64,000 nt of DNA from Cystobacter fuscus DSM 2262 (lineage in GTDB: Bacteria; Myxococcota; Myxococcia; Myxococcales; Myxococcaceae), in NCBI RefSeq assembly GCF_000335475.2, contig NZ_ANAH02000015.1, forward strand, positions 248,001-312,000, written 5' to 3'. Shown here piece by piece: positions 26,019-34,610 of the stretch; within the stretch, counting starts at the first letter, position 1, and the number at the start of each line of letters is the position of its first letter. The notes beneath the pieces were generated by a model, which worked only from the letters and a program-made list of their open reading frames with translations, was not told the origin of the DNA and made no database searches. The position numbers and the translations under genes were made by a program.

Positions 26019-27014
26019 CTACTTGACGAAGGACGAGGTCGTTCCGCAACCAGAGCCCTGGCCCTGGTTGTTCACCACGAGCATGTAGTCGTAGTAGTCC
26101 ACCACATTGTCCAGGTTGAGGTCCGCCGCGGGGTTCGCGGGCGGAACGGTGAACCCGTAGTTGTTGAGGACCAGGTTGTAGTCCGTCGCATCCACGCAGT
26201 AGTCCTGGTTGGTATCACCGAACACGGGAGCGGGCCGCGAGTCCACAATCGTGGTGTAGGACCCACCGGTCTCGGCCGACAGACCCTGGAGGAACGAGAA
26301 GAAGTTCGCCATGTTCGCGACGGAGCGCGAAGCGACCAGCTCGCCCTTCTCGGAGAACTCGGGGACCGAGGAGCCGGTCCCAGCAAAGCTGACATACCCG
26401 TTCAGGACGGTGACATCGAGCACCACGGGAAGTCCGCCCGCGCCAGAACCGTCGGGCTTGCCAGTCCGAAGCTTGTTACGCACCTTCCACTCCCAGGAGT
26501 TCGGCGTGAGATTCGGGAAGTCCGTCGCGCTGGGAGGACCGTAGCATTGCGCGCTGGACGGCGTGCTGTTCTCCTCACCGTCGGAGACCAGGTGCAGCAC
26601 CTTCGTGGCGACGACGGCCGGGTCGCCCTTCTTGTAGGCGAGCAGCACATCGACGGCGTCGCAGACCGCGTGGGCGAGAGGCGTCGAGCCACCGGGCAAC
26701 GTCATCTGGTTCAACGTGTTGAGCGTGGTCGCGGGATCCTGGAATGCCTGCACACTGGTGTAGGTGCTCCCATGGAACATCCAGATGGAGAAATAACGGT
26801 TGATTCCCATCGGCGCACTCACGAGCTGCTTGGCTCGCCGGATCGCCTCCTGGAAGCGCGTTGTACCATCGGTCCGCACGGCCGCCATGGACCCACTCCC
26901 ATCCACGACGATGAGGGTGTGCTGCTCGTTCGGAGGTCCGGCCAGGGCCTCATCAACCCGTCCGACCAGGGTGAGCACAACAGCCAACAGCGCCTGAATC
27001 ATTCCTCTTTTCAT
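26019..27014 (-). CDS. Secreted VWA-domain protein with C-terminal dockerin-like repeat (copy 2)
   Basis: 331 residues. Signal peptide ends after EALA (residue 25). The VWA domain (~30-250) has the intact MIDAS motif DGSGSM (38-43), a Thr in PGGSTPLAHAV, and LHLVSDGEENS, so it should bind a divalent metal and a ligand. The C-terminus (~265-322) is a pair of Ca-binding dockerin/EF-hand-like loops: DTNQDYCVDATDYNLVLNNY and ADLNLDNVVDYYDYMLVVNN. It is a close paralogue of the gene just upstream. It is last in the five-gene minus-strand operon and is followed by a strong terminator. AAGAGGAGAAG lies upstream of the start. Confidence 0.88.
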   Translation of the reverse strand: MKRGMIQALLAVVLTLVGRVDEALAGPPNEQHTLIVVDGSGSMAAVRTDGTTRFQEAIRRAKQLVSAPMGINRYFSIWMFHGSTYTSVQAFQDPATTLNTLNQMTLPGGSTPLAHAVCDAVDVLLAYKKGDPAVVATKVLHLVSDGEENSTPSSAQCYGPPSATDFPNLTPNSWEWKVRNKLRTGKPDGSGAGGLPVVLDVTVLNGYVSFAGTGSSVPEFSEKGELVASRSVANMANFFSFLQGLSAETGGSYTTIVDSRPAPVFGDTNQDYCVDATDYNLVLNNYGFTVPPANPAADLNLDNVVDYYDYMLVVNNQGQGSGCGTTSSFVK

Positions 27015-27095
27015 CCGGTTCTTCTCCTCTTGCTCGACGTTTATCCTGACAACGACTCACAGAGGGATGGACAGCCCACTCTGAACTGAAGCTTG

Positions 27096-28103
27096 CTATC
27101 TGAAGGTCCTGGCACTCGTTCCACAACCCGAGCCATAGTTGTTCACGACGATGACGTAGTCGTAATAGTCGACCCAACCGTCATGGTTCACATCCGCCGC
27201 GCGAGGCGCGGGAGGAACCGTGCTGCCATAGTTGGCGAGCACCAGATTGTAGTCGACGTCGTTGACACAGTAGTCCTGGTTGGTGTCGCCATAGACGGGC
27301 ACGGGGCCCGAGTCGCCAATCGCCGTGAAGGTGCCCCCCGAGTCCCTGGACACGCCCTGGAGGAAGGCGAAGTAGGCGGAGGTCAATGTGGGGTGGACGG
27401 GCGCCGCGCTCCTGCCCGTGGAAGACACCTCGCGAACCGGGCCGCGGGAGCCGGCGAAGTAGAGGTAGTCGTACAAGACGTGGACATCGAACACGAGCTT
27501 GTAGGGACCGGGATCATCCCTCAGCGGGTCCCCCGTCTTGAGCATGTTGCGGACCTTCCACTGCCAGGAATCCATCGTGAAGTGGGGATAGGGGCTGGTG
27601 CTGTCGGGGCCATGGCACTGGGAGCTGGTGGGGGTGCTGTTCTCCTCGCCATCGGACACCAGGTGGACCACCTTCTTCGCCGAGACACCTGGCCTGTATT
27701 GCAGAAGCTCGTCGACCGCGTCACAGACCGCGTAGGCCAGGGGAGTCACCCCACTCCCGACGCCCAGTCGATTCAAGGTCGCGAGCGTGGTCGCGGCATC
27801 CGCGAAGCCCTGCTCCTTGATGTAGGAGGACTCCTCGAAGGTCCAGACCGCGAACGAGCGGGGCAGGGACGAGGGCAGGTTGACATAGGCCCTGGCTTGC
27901 TTGATGGCCTCGGTGAACCGCGTCAGACGATTGCCGCGCATCGTCTGCATGGAACCACTGCGGTCGACCACGATGATGAGGTGCTCCTCACTGAAGGGTT
28001 GGGCCTCCGCCTCGCCGGCCCGTAAGGACAGCGCGAGGGCGGCGACCAGGAGCACCCGCGGGAGCAACCTGGACAGGCGCTGGCTCTTCGTCTGGCTCTT
28101 CAC
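27096..28103 (-). CDS. Secreted VWA-domain protein with C-terminal dockerin-like repeat (copy 1)
   Basis: 335 residues from GTG 28103, chosen because GAGGAG lies six nt upstream; the ATG at 28109 touches that site. A long signal peptide (LLPRVLLVAALALSLRAG, cleavage after EAEA) is followed by a VWA domain with MIDAS DRSGSM and VVHLVSDGEENSTPTSSQC. The C-terminus repeats the dockerin-like loops (DTNQDYCVNDVDYNLVLANY and ADVNHDGWVDYYDYVIVVNN). The final GSGCGTSARTFR matches the other copy (GSGCGTTSSFVK), so the two arose by tandem duplication. The start lies only 7-13 bp after the stop of the RCC1 gene, so the operon link is firm. Confidence 0.88.
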   Translation of the reverse strand: MKSQTKSQRLSRLLPRVLLVAALALSLRAGEAEAQPFSEEHLIIVVDRSGSMQTMRGNRLTRFTEAIKQARAYVNLPSSLPRSFAVWTFEESSYIKEQGFADAATTLATLNRLGVGSGVTPLAYAVCDAVDELLQYRPGVSAKKVVHLVSDGEENSTPTSSQCHGPDSTSPYPHFTMDSWQWKVRNMLKTGDPLRDDPGPYKLVFDVHVLYDYLYFAGSRGPVREVSSTGRSAAPVHPTLTSAYFAFLQGVSRDSGGTFTAIGDSGPVPVYGDTNQDYCVNDVDYNLVLANYGSTVPPAPRAADVNHDGWVDYYDYVIVVNNYGSGCGTSARTFR

Positions 28104-28115
28104 GTCCATCTCCTC

Positions 28116-30362
28116 TCAGATGCCCAGGACCCAGACGGGCACGAGGGTGTCGTTGCGCGTTCCATCCCCGAGCTGGCCCTCGCCGTTGTAGCCCCAGGCC
28201 CACACCGTGCCGTCCGAGCGCCGCGCCAGCGAGTGGTAGTCCCCGGCGACCACGGACACCACGCCGCTCAGGCCCGACACCCGCACCGGCGTGGAGCGAT
28301 TGAGGAGCGACCCATCTCCGAGCTGGCCATCGAAGTTGAACCCCCAGGCCCACACCGTGCCGTCCGAGCGCAGCCCCAGCGAGTGGTAGTTGCCGGAGCC
28401 CAGGGACACCACACCGCTCAGGCCCGCCACCTGCACTGGCGCGGGCTTGTTGATCGCCGTCGAGCCATCCCCGAGCTGGCCCGAGCCGTTGTAGCCCCAG
28501 GTCCACACCGTGCCGTCCGAGCGCAGCGCCAGCGAGTGGTAGCCTCCGGCGGACACGGACACCACCCCGGACAGCCCCACCACCTGCACGGGCAGGAAGC
28601 GCCAGGAGTACGAGCCATCACCAATCTGGCCATCGAAGTTGTAGCCCCAGGCCCACACCGTGCCGTCCGAGCGCAGTGCCAGGGAATGGCTGTCTCCGGC
28701 CGCCACGGCCACGACTCCGGACAGCCCCGCCACCTGCACGGGTTGGAGCCTGTCCGTGTTCGTCCCATCCCCGAGCTGGCCGTAGCGATTGAAGCCCCAG
28801 GCCCACACCGTGCCGTTCGAGCGCAGCGCCAGCGAGTGATAGCTGCCGGCCGACACGGCGGAGACACCCGACAATCCCGCGACCTGCACGGGCCGGGTCC
28901 TGTCCGTGAGGGTTCCATCCCCGAGCTGCCCATGCTCGTTGACGCCCCAGGCCCAGACCGTGGTGTCGGCCTTGAGCACCAGCGTGTGCTTGAACCCGGC
29001 CGAGACGGCCACGCTCCCGCCCAGCCCCACGGGCGCCGCGACGAGGCTGTCGAGGCCCGTCCCATTGCCGAGCTGGCCACTGTAGTTGTCGCCCCAGGCC
29101 CATACCGCGCCGTTCGAGTCCAACACCACGGAGTGCAGCTGGCCGGACGACACATCCGCCCGGCCCAACGACAGCCACGACACCTTCACCGCGGAGCTCC
29201 GGGGATTGAAGGTGCCATCGCCGAGCTGGCCAAAGACGTTGTCGCCCCAGGACCACACCGTGCCATCCGAGCGCAGCACCAGCGAGTGCTTGTATCCCGC
29301 CACCAGGGTGACGCCTCCGCTCAAGCCCGACTGCACGGGCACGCGGCTGCTGGTGGTCGTCCCATCCCCGAGCTGGCGGTAGCGATTGTCGCCCCAGGCC
29401 CACACCGCGCCATCCGAGCGCACCGCCAACGAGTGGTAGTTGCCGGCGACCAGGGTCAGCACGTCGCTCAGGCCCACCTGCACCGGCTGAAACCGGGAGG
29501 TGGTCGTCCCATCTCCGAGCTGGCCATAGGCGTTGAAGCCCCAGGCCCACACCGAGCCATCCGAGCGCAGCGCCACGGTATGGAAGGAGCCGGCGGAGAG
29601 GTTCATCACCCCGCTCAGGTTGAGCACCTGCACCGGCACGGCCCTCTGGGTCGTCGTGCCATCCCCGAGCTGCCCATAGCGATTGTCGCCCCAGGCCCAC
29701 ACCGTGCCGTCCGAGCGCAGCGCCAGCGAGTAATAGCCTCCGGCCACCACGGCGATGACCCCGCTCAGGCCCGGCACCTGCACGGGCAGGTTGCTCCGGG
29801 TAGCCCCCACGTTGCCGAGCTGGTTGTAGCGGTTGTCGCCCCAGGCCCACACCGTGCCGTCCGAGCGCAGCGCCAGGCCATGGGAGAAGCCGGAGCCCAG
29901 GGAGACCACCCCGCTCAGGTTCTGCACCCGCACCGGCACGGGGCTGGCGCTGGCCGTCCCATTTCCGAGCTGACCGGCGGTGTTGTCGCCCCAGGCCCAC
30001 ACCGTGCCGTCCGAGCTCAGCCCCAGGGAGTGGTAGTCCCCGGAGGCCACGGACACCACACCACTCAGGTTCGTCACCCGCACCGGCGTGGGGCTGTCGA
30101 CGAGCGTCCCATCGCCGAGCTGGCCCTGACGGTTGAACCCCCAGGCCCACACCGTCCCATCCGAATGCACCCCCACCGAGTGGTACTGGCCCAGTGCCAG
30201 CCTCGCGGCCGAGGAGCGGCCTCCCAGGGGTGAGCGCACCCGCCCCAGCGCGGGCTCCTCCACGCCGGGCCCGGGCCCACAACCCGCCACGAGCCACGCG
30301 CCGAGCAGCACCGCCCACATCAGACACCCGGCCCACGAGCCGAGGGATTGCCTGTCCCGCAT
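28116..30362 (-). CDS. RCC1-repeat lipoprotein with 14 repeats
   Basis: 748 residues from ATG 30362 (GAGG seven nt upstream); a longer open frame upstream overlaps the cytochrome gene and is not used. Signal peptide with lipobox VAGC. The rest is RCC1-type repeats of about 50 residues with the core YHSL.LRSDGTVWAWGDN followed by QLGDGT. I count 14 WG.N..GQLGDG units. RCC1 folds as a seven-blade propeller, so 14 repeats predict two propellers in one chain. Probably a surface-exposed interaction module. It sits between the tetraheme cytochrome and the VWA-dockerin genes with gaps of 23 bp and 7-13 bp. Confidence 0.93.
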   Translation of the reverse strand: MRDRQSLGSWAGCLMWAVLLGAWLVAGCGPGPGVEEPALGRVRSPLGGRSSAARLALGQYHSVGVHSDGTVWAWGFNRQGQLGDGTLVDSPTPVRVTNLSGVVSVASGDYHSLGLSSDGTVWAWGDNTAGQLGNGTASASPVPVRVQNLSGVVSLGSGFSHGLALRSDGTVWAWGDNRYNQLGNVGATRSNLPVQVPGLSGVIAVVAGGYYSLALRSDGTVWAWGDNRYGQLGDGTTTQRAVPVQVLNLSGVMNLSAGSFHTVALRSDGSVWAWGFNAYGQLGDGTTTSRFQPVQVGLSDVLTLVAGNYHSLAVRSDGAVWAWGDNRYRQLGDGTTTSSRVPVQSGLSGGVTLVAGYKHSLVLRSDGTVWSWGDNVFGQLGDGTFNPRSSAVKVSWLSLGRADVSSGQLHSVVLDSNGAVWAWGDNYSGQLGNGTGLDSLVAAPVGLGGSVAVSAGFKHTLVLKADTTVWAWGVNEHGQLGDGTLTDRTRPVQVAGLSGVSAVSAGSYHSLALRSNGTVWAWGFNRYGQLGDGTNTDRLQPVQVAGLSGVVAVAAGDSHSLALRSDGTVWAWGYNFDGQIGDGSYSWRFLPVQVVGLSGVVSVSAGGYHSLALRSDGTVWTWGYNGSGQLGDGSTAINKPAPVQVAGLSGVVSLGSGNYHSLGLRSDGTVWAWGFNFDGQLGDGSLLNRSTPVRVSGLSGVVSVVAGDYHSLARRSDGTVWAWGYNGEGQLGDGTRNDTLVPVWVLGI
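28140..30190. repeat. Fourteen tandem ~150-bp coding repeats (RCC1)
   Basis: The same block around GCCCCAGGCCCACACCGTGC, with GTCCGAGCGC beside it, recurs at intervals of about 150-160 bp across the gene. Several copies are almost identical at the DNA level, which implies recent gene conversion or homogenisation and makes the locus prone to repeat-number change and to misassembly. Confidence 0.85.
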
Positions 30363-30385
30363 GCACAGCCTCACCGGAATGGCCG

Positions 30386-31534
30386 TCAATGACGGCACCA
30401 GGACTGCCCCTCGGGATCCTTGCAACCTTCCAACACCCAGCGCGCGATGATGCGCCGGAGCTCCGAGGGAAGCTCCACCCCGGCCATGGGCATACCGGGC
30501 CGCGCGGCGACAAGCCCGTGCTCGGACTCCAGCGCGCGGGTCTCCAACCGCAGCCAGAACTCCTCGCCGGACTTGCGGCGCAGGTAGGCCTTCAGGCCCT
30601 CCGCATCCGCGGTGAATGCGCTCGCGGCACGTGGACTGGTCGCGTGACAATGGACACAGGTGGCGTCCCGGAAGAACGGCCCCCAGAGATAACCCAGCAG
30701 CGCGGGTGGCAGCGCCCGGGGGACGGCCGCCTCCTCCAGCTTCAACCGGGAGACGCGCGCATCCAGTTCCCGCTCCGCCTCGGCCCTCATCTCGCCGAAC
30801 AGCCGGTACAGCAGTCTCGCCTCCTCGGTGGACAGGGGCACCACGGGCATGGTGCGCGCCTGCCGGGGTGAGAGGACCTTGCCCCCCGCGTAGTCACGCA
30901 GCCACTCGGCGGTGTAGAGCCCCAGCGCCACACCACTCCGGCCCGCGACCGGCCTCGGGCCGCCATGGCAGGAGAAGCAGCGGGTCGTCCACAGCGTGTC
31001 GGCCTGACGCCGCTCCGCCACCGTCAACTTCGCCGGAGCACTCTCCCGGGCCGGCTGCCGCACCCCCAGCAGGTGGGCCACGGCCTTGAGCGCCTTGGGC
31101 TGAAGGGACGGGTAGGCCATCATCCGCGGCGCCCGGCTTCCGTCCTGGGCGGACAGGTGGCTCGGACGCTTCAGGAAGGCCGCGAGCCGCTCGAAGGACA
31201 CCCGGGGGACGGCCCCCTGCGCCGGCTCCACCCGCTCCGGCGCGTTCATGTACGCCAGCGGAGAGGTGACCATGGACGCCAGCTTTTCTTCCCGCACGGG
31301 CACGGAGAAGTAGCGCCGGTCCTTCAGCCCCTTCTGGCTCTGCACCGCGACCTCGTTCAGCTCCGCGTGGCAGCCGTAGCATTGGCTGTCGGTCCAGTGC
31401 CCCAGACCCGTGGCGAAGCGGGACTTCGGTTCGTCGCGCCGGGCGGTATGACACCCGACGCACTCGTCCACCTCGAGATCGCTGGCGAAGGCTCCCATGC
31501 CCAGGAGCAGGGCGAGCACGAACAAGACCTTCAC
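30386..31534 (-). CDS. Periplasmic tetraheme cytochrome c
   Basis: 382 residues. The start is the GTG at 31534, which overlaps the TGA of the upstream gene (GTGA) and follows GGAGAAGG. Signal peptide VKVLFVLALLLGMGAFA. There are four CxxCH haem-binding sites: CVGCH (25-29), CYGCH (52-56), CFSCH (~185) and CVHCH (~291). The last is followed by a Trp/Arg-rich end and RPGMPMAG, whose Met could be an axial ligand. The spacing of sites does not match a cytochrome family I can name. An electron-transfer or redox-sensor role outside the cytoplasm is expected. It is cotranscribed with the small lipoprotein, RCC1 and VWA genes. Confidence 0.9.
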   Translation of the reverse strand: MKVLFVLALLLGMGAFASDLEVDECVGCHTARRDEPKSRFATGLGHWTDSQCYGCHAELNEVAVQSQKGLKDRRYFSVPVREEKLASMVTSPLAYMNAPERVEPAQGAVPRVSFERLAAFLKRPSHLSAQDGSRAPRMMAYPSLQPKALKAVAHLLGVRQPARESAPAKLTVAERRQADTLWTTRCFSCHGGPRPVAGRSGVALGLYTAEWLRDYAGGKVLSPRQARTMPVVPLSTEEARLLYRLFGEMRAEAERELDARVSRLKLEEAAVPRALPPALLGYLWGPFFRDATCVHCHATSPRAASAFTADAEGLKAYLRRKSGEEFWLRLETRALESEHGLVAARPGMPMAGVELPSELRRIIARWVLEGCKDPEGQSWCRH

Positions 31535-31875
31535 GGCGCGCCTTCTCCAGGGGGGACGATGATCCGAACCAAGGAGGTGTCCGCGTCCAGCTCGGCCAGC
31601 TCCCGCACCACGGAACGGAAATCCGCGGCCGTCGCCTGCTCCGGCTCCCGCTCCCGCTGACACTTCACATAGGCATCCACCAGCACGTACCCGGACACCT
31701 TCCACTCCGTGGCCGTGGCCTCCGCGGGGGGCAAGCGTTGGAGGATGCAGGCGCGCAGCTCTCGGTTGCGCTGCTCGGGCGGCACCCCACCCGCGTCTTC
31801 ACCTCCGAGCCCGCCATTGCCCGGGCACGCGGTCCACCACACGAGCCCTCCCAGCACCCACACGTACCTCGGCAT
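31531..31875 (-). CDS. Small lipoprotein, first gene of the cytochrome/RCC1/VWA operon
   Basis: 114 residues from ATG 31875. Signal peptide MPRYVWVLGGLVWWTAC gives lipidation at Cys 17. The rest is a Gly/Asp linker, then a helical segment with one further Cys pair (ACILQRLPPAEATA, YVKCQREREPEQ) and a hydrophobic end (SLVRIIVPPGEGAP). No family recognised. Its stop overlaps the cytochrome start by 4 bp, so it is translationally coupled to that gene and probably a partner of it. Confidence 0.75.
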   Translation of the reverse strand: MPRYVWVLGGLVWWTACPGNGGLGGEDAGGVPPEQRNRELRACILQRLPPAEATATEWKVSGYVLVDAYVKCQREREPEQATAADFRSVVRELAELDADTSLVRIIVPPGEGAP

Positions 31876-31965
31876 GGCCAGAGTTCCCGAACCGGAGCGG
31901 CGAGGGCACCTGCCCGGGCGGCTCCTGGCTTGCTGTTGATTGAAATTCAAAAGCATCCCTCGCGT

Positions 31966-32796
31966 TTATCCGAACTGCAGGGTCAGCGGGTCCGGAGTGC
32001 AGATGTAGGCGGGTTGGCTCGCCGTGGTGGTGGACATCGTGGCCGTCTGGGCGTTCAGGTCCAGCGTGAAGGCTTTCATGTAGGCCTCCCAGCCCTTCTG
32101 GGGATCCGAGCTGACGAAGAGCGAGGGCGAGAGCTGGGCCAGCCGCGAGGACTCGAAGAGGACGTCCCAGCTGTTGCCCTTCAGCCCGGTGGAGGTGCTC
32201 TGCAACACCCCGTCCGTCACGAGCCGCTGGTTGATGGGGGTGAGGCTCAATTGCTGGCTCGCCTTGTCACACAGCGGGATGGAGGCGCGCAGGGTGATGA
32301 CCGGGCGCGCGCTGATGATGGCCAGCACCTTCGCCTCGTCCTCACTCATGAAGAAGAGGCTCAGACTACAAGCCATGGGATAGTTGCCCCCCAGGATCTT
32401 CGGCGTGTAGCCCGCGGGCATGTAGGAGAGCAGGTTCGCGATCTCCTCCGTCGGCTGGCACGCGGTGGCCGGAGGCAGCACCTTCGCGTCGGTGATGGCA
32501 TTCTGGGAGATGAAGTTGTTGTACTGGGTCACCGGCCGGTGGGCCGTGGGCCACAGGTTGACGATGACCTTGCGCATGCCACTGACATTGGTGGGCGGCC
32601 CGTTCGCGACCTGCTCGTAGCTCGTATAATAGACGGGACCGCGATTCATGCCCACGTATGGAACGAACACCATGCCGGACTGCTCGATGGTGCGCGAGTA
32701 GTCGAGCGGCGGGGATTCGGTCTGGGCGTGGGCGGCTGGCGCCACGAAGGACAGGAGGCCCAGCACGGCTGCGGAAAGGACGTAAGGAAGACGCAT
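31966..32796 (-). CDS. Secreted protein of unknown function, partner of the gene at 34162
   Basis: 276 residues from ATG 32796, the start that gives a clean signal peptide (MRLPYVLSAAVLGLLSFVAP, cleavage after AHA); no ribosome site is visible. The mature protein is mixed alpha/beta with four Cys and Tyr/Asn-rich strands (FVPYVGMNRGPVYYTSYEQV, KVIVNLWPTAHRPVTQYNNF). It follows the larger secreted gene by 85 bp containing a hairpin. The shared vocabulary of strand-like, Cys-poor periplasmic sequence and the adjacency suggest the two proteins work together. Not recognised. Confidence 0.75.
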   Translation of the reverse strand: MRLPYVLSAAVLGLLSFVAPAAHAQTESPPLDYSRTIEQSGMVFVPYVGMNRGPVYYTSYEQVANGPPTNVSGMRKVIVNLWPTAHRPVTQYNNFISQNAITDAKVLPPATACQPTEEIANLLSYMPAGYTPKILGGNYPMACSLSLFFMSEDEAKVLAIISARPVITLRASIPLCDKASQQLSLTPINQRLVTDGVLQSTSTGLKGNSWDVLFESSRLAQLSPSLFVSSDPQKGWEAYMKAFTLDLNAQTATMSTTTASQPAYICTPDPLTLQFG

Positions 32797-32830
32797 GGAG
32801 TATGGGGGCGGGAGGATGAGGGGGAAATGA

Positions 32831-32865
32831 GGGGCGGGGACTCTCCCCGTGGAGAATCCCGCCCC
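32831..32865. repeat. Long imperfect hairpin between two secreted-protein genes
   Basis: GGGGCGGG (32831-32838) pairs with CCCGCCCC (32858-32865). Inside, TCTCC (32842-32846) pairs with GGAGA (32851-32855) around loop CCGT, with a bulge and one mismatch between the two stems. It lies between the stop at 32882 and the start at 32796 on the minus strand and may attenuate or stabilise the transcript. There is no U-tract. Confidence 0.5.
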
Positions 32866-32881
32866 CTGGCTCACGTCTTGA

Positions 32882-34162
32882 TTACGGCTGGCCCAGCAGC
32901 GCGCGGCAGCCCGGGTCGTTCATGTTCCAGTTCACGCGCCCCATCTCGAAGCCGCCCGTGAGGCACGAGACGTTGAGCATGGTGGGGAACTGCATCTCCG
33001 TCGGACCCGGATTGTACTGGATGTAGACCACCTCGTTCTTCTCGAGGATGAGCTTCTCGTAGTTCGCACGCAGGGTGAAGATGGACGTCGCCTGGTTGGA
33101 CACCTGGCCATTGACGGGCGTGGTGTACTTGCGCACCTCGTTGAACAGCTCGTCCTGGAGCCGCTTCTGCACGGCATTCACCACGTTGATGAAGTTGGCG
33201 TCATTGGGCGCCGTGGGACCCCAGGTGCCGTTGGACTGCAGGTACTCGATGCGGATGCCGCACGCGTTCTCCGCCGAGCACTGCACCAGCCGCTGGAAGA
33301 AGGCGCGAACCTCGATGTCCACACACGAGCTGAGGTGGACGGCGGCGAAGGCGCTGGCCTGCTCGAAGAGGGACTTCCAGTTCACGTTGAAGCGCGCCTG
33401 GCGGGTCAGCTCGCTGGTCTTGATCTCCCAGTTGATCTCCGCCGACAGGATGTTGTCCCACTGGGCGCCCGTGGCCATCAGCGTCCGCAGCTGATTGGTC
33501 CAGCCGGGGAGCGTGGTCGCCTGGAAGGAGATGTCCTGGGCCACGACGCTGCCGCTGAGCGCGGGCAGGCTGTTGAACTTGTACATCACGTTGGTGTCGA
33601 GATCGTACGGCTGGTTGGGATCCTGGTGGGTGAAGCACTTCGGGATGGTGACCGTGCGGGTCCCCGTCGAGGTGGTGACCTCGATGGTCTCCTTCTCACA
33701 CTTGATCTCGATGCGGCCATTGGGGGGCGCATAGCCCGAGAGCAGGAACTTGGTCTGGGCCTTGCTCGCCGGAGCCGGAGCGATGCGCATGCCCCGCGCG
33801 GTCGCCTCGCTCTGGAGCAGCCCGAGCGCGCCCAGGTCGCTGGTGGTGGAGAGCGAGCCACCCAGGTTGGCGAGCTCCTCACCCGCGAAGAAGCCAAAGG
33901 ACGGGTAATAGGCGGCGACCTGGAAGCGCGGGATGGGCGCGGTGCTCAGCGGAGACTGCACGGCCACGCCACCGCGCCGCGGGATGTAATAGACGAGCGA
34001 GAGATCATCCGTGTCCCCCAGCAGGGTGAAGGCATCCTGCACGGTGGCGGAGAAGTACTGCGACACGTTGCGGGAGGAGGGAGACATCGGCGCGGCGACG
34101 GCCTGGCCAGCGGACCCCACAGACAGCGCGATCACGGCAGCGGACAGCAGTGCTTTCTTCAT
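32882..34162 (-). CDS. Secreted protein of unknown function
   Basis: 426 residues. The start at 34162 is supported by AAGGAAGG nine nt upstream and by the signal peptide MKKALLSAAVIALSVGSAGQ (cleavage after AVAA). The mature protein is beta-rich at the front (SLVYYIPRRGGVAVQ, FQVAAYYPSFGFFAGEELAN) and helical in the middle (NWKSLFEQASAFAAVHLSSC, NVVNAVQKRLQDELFNEVRK). It has about seven Cys, including FFQRLVQCSAENACGIRIEY. No family recognised. First of a two-gene unit with the gene ending at 31966. Confidence 0.78.
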   Translation of the reverse strand: MKKALLSAAVIALSVGSAGQAVAAPMSPSSRNVSQYFSATVQDAFTLLGDTDDLSLVYYIPRRGGVAVQSPLSTAPIPRFQVAAYYPSFGFFAGEELANLGGSLSTTSDLGALGLLQSEATARGMRIAPAPASKAQTKFLLSGYAPPNGRIEIKCEKETIEVTTSTGTRTVTIPKCFTHQDPNQPYDLDTNVMYKFNSLPALSGSVVAQDISFQATTLPGWTNQLRTLMATGAQWDNILSAEINWEIKTSELTRQARFNVNWKSLFEQASAFAAVHLSSCVDIEVRAFFQRLVQCSAENACGIRIEYLQSNGTWGPTAPNDANFINVVNAVQKRLQDELFNEVRKYTTPVNGQVSNQATSIFTLRANYEKLILEKNEVVYIQYNPGPTEMQFPTMLNVSCLTGGFEMGRVNWNMNDPGCRALLGQP

Positions 34163-34610
34163 GGCTTGAAGCCTTCCTTGTTTGTAATGCATGAGTCACG
34201 ATTGCCTGGAGGGCACACCACTCCCATGTCCGAGTGCCCGTGAGCGCGCGAACCTGTCGCTCGTGCCCCAGCCGCTCGTCTCAACGAGGCTCGAGCACCA
34301 AGGACCCGATGTCATCAAAAGACAAACGTACAGGGCCGCTCGCGCGGACTAGACGTCAGCGCGAACCGGTCTGGGTGACAATGTGATGAATCCCCCTCTG
34401 ATCCACGGCAGAGATGCTTCGCTTGGACGTCGATACCTTACAATTCAAAAAAATGAGACTGGTAGTAAAAAATGATAAATCCGCCAGTCGCTTGGAAAAA
34501 TCCACTTACGTGGAATCCTTGCCTTTCCATTGGTTCCTGGCCTCAAGCCTCTTCCCTGGTGTTTTCCTTCACATGCAGTGAAAATGGAAAAATCCGAAAA
34601 GGGAGAGTGG
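34163..34610. other. 448-bp intergenic region with an AT-rich patch
   Basis: It separates two divergent genes. Bases ~34431-34500 are markedly AT-rich for this genome, with runs of A (CAAAAAAATG and GTAAAAAATG), and are the likely site of promoters for one or both neighbours. No gene, tRNA or strong inverted repeat was seen. Confidence 0.5.

Noticed and set aside
28140-30190. Regular ~150-bp repeats that could look like a CRISPR or satellite
   Set aside because: The repeats are in frame, encode RCC1 units and have no spacer/repeat structure of CRISPR length.
34431-34500. AT-rich patch as a replication origin or phage attachment site
   Set aside because: No DnaA-box cluster, integrase gene, tRNA or direct repeats nearby; it is better explained as a promoter region.
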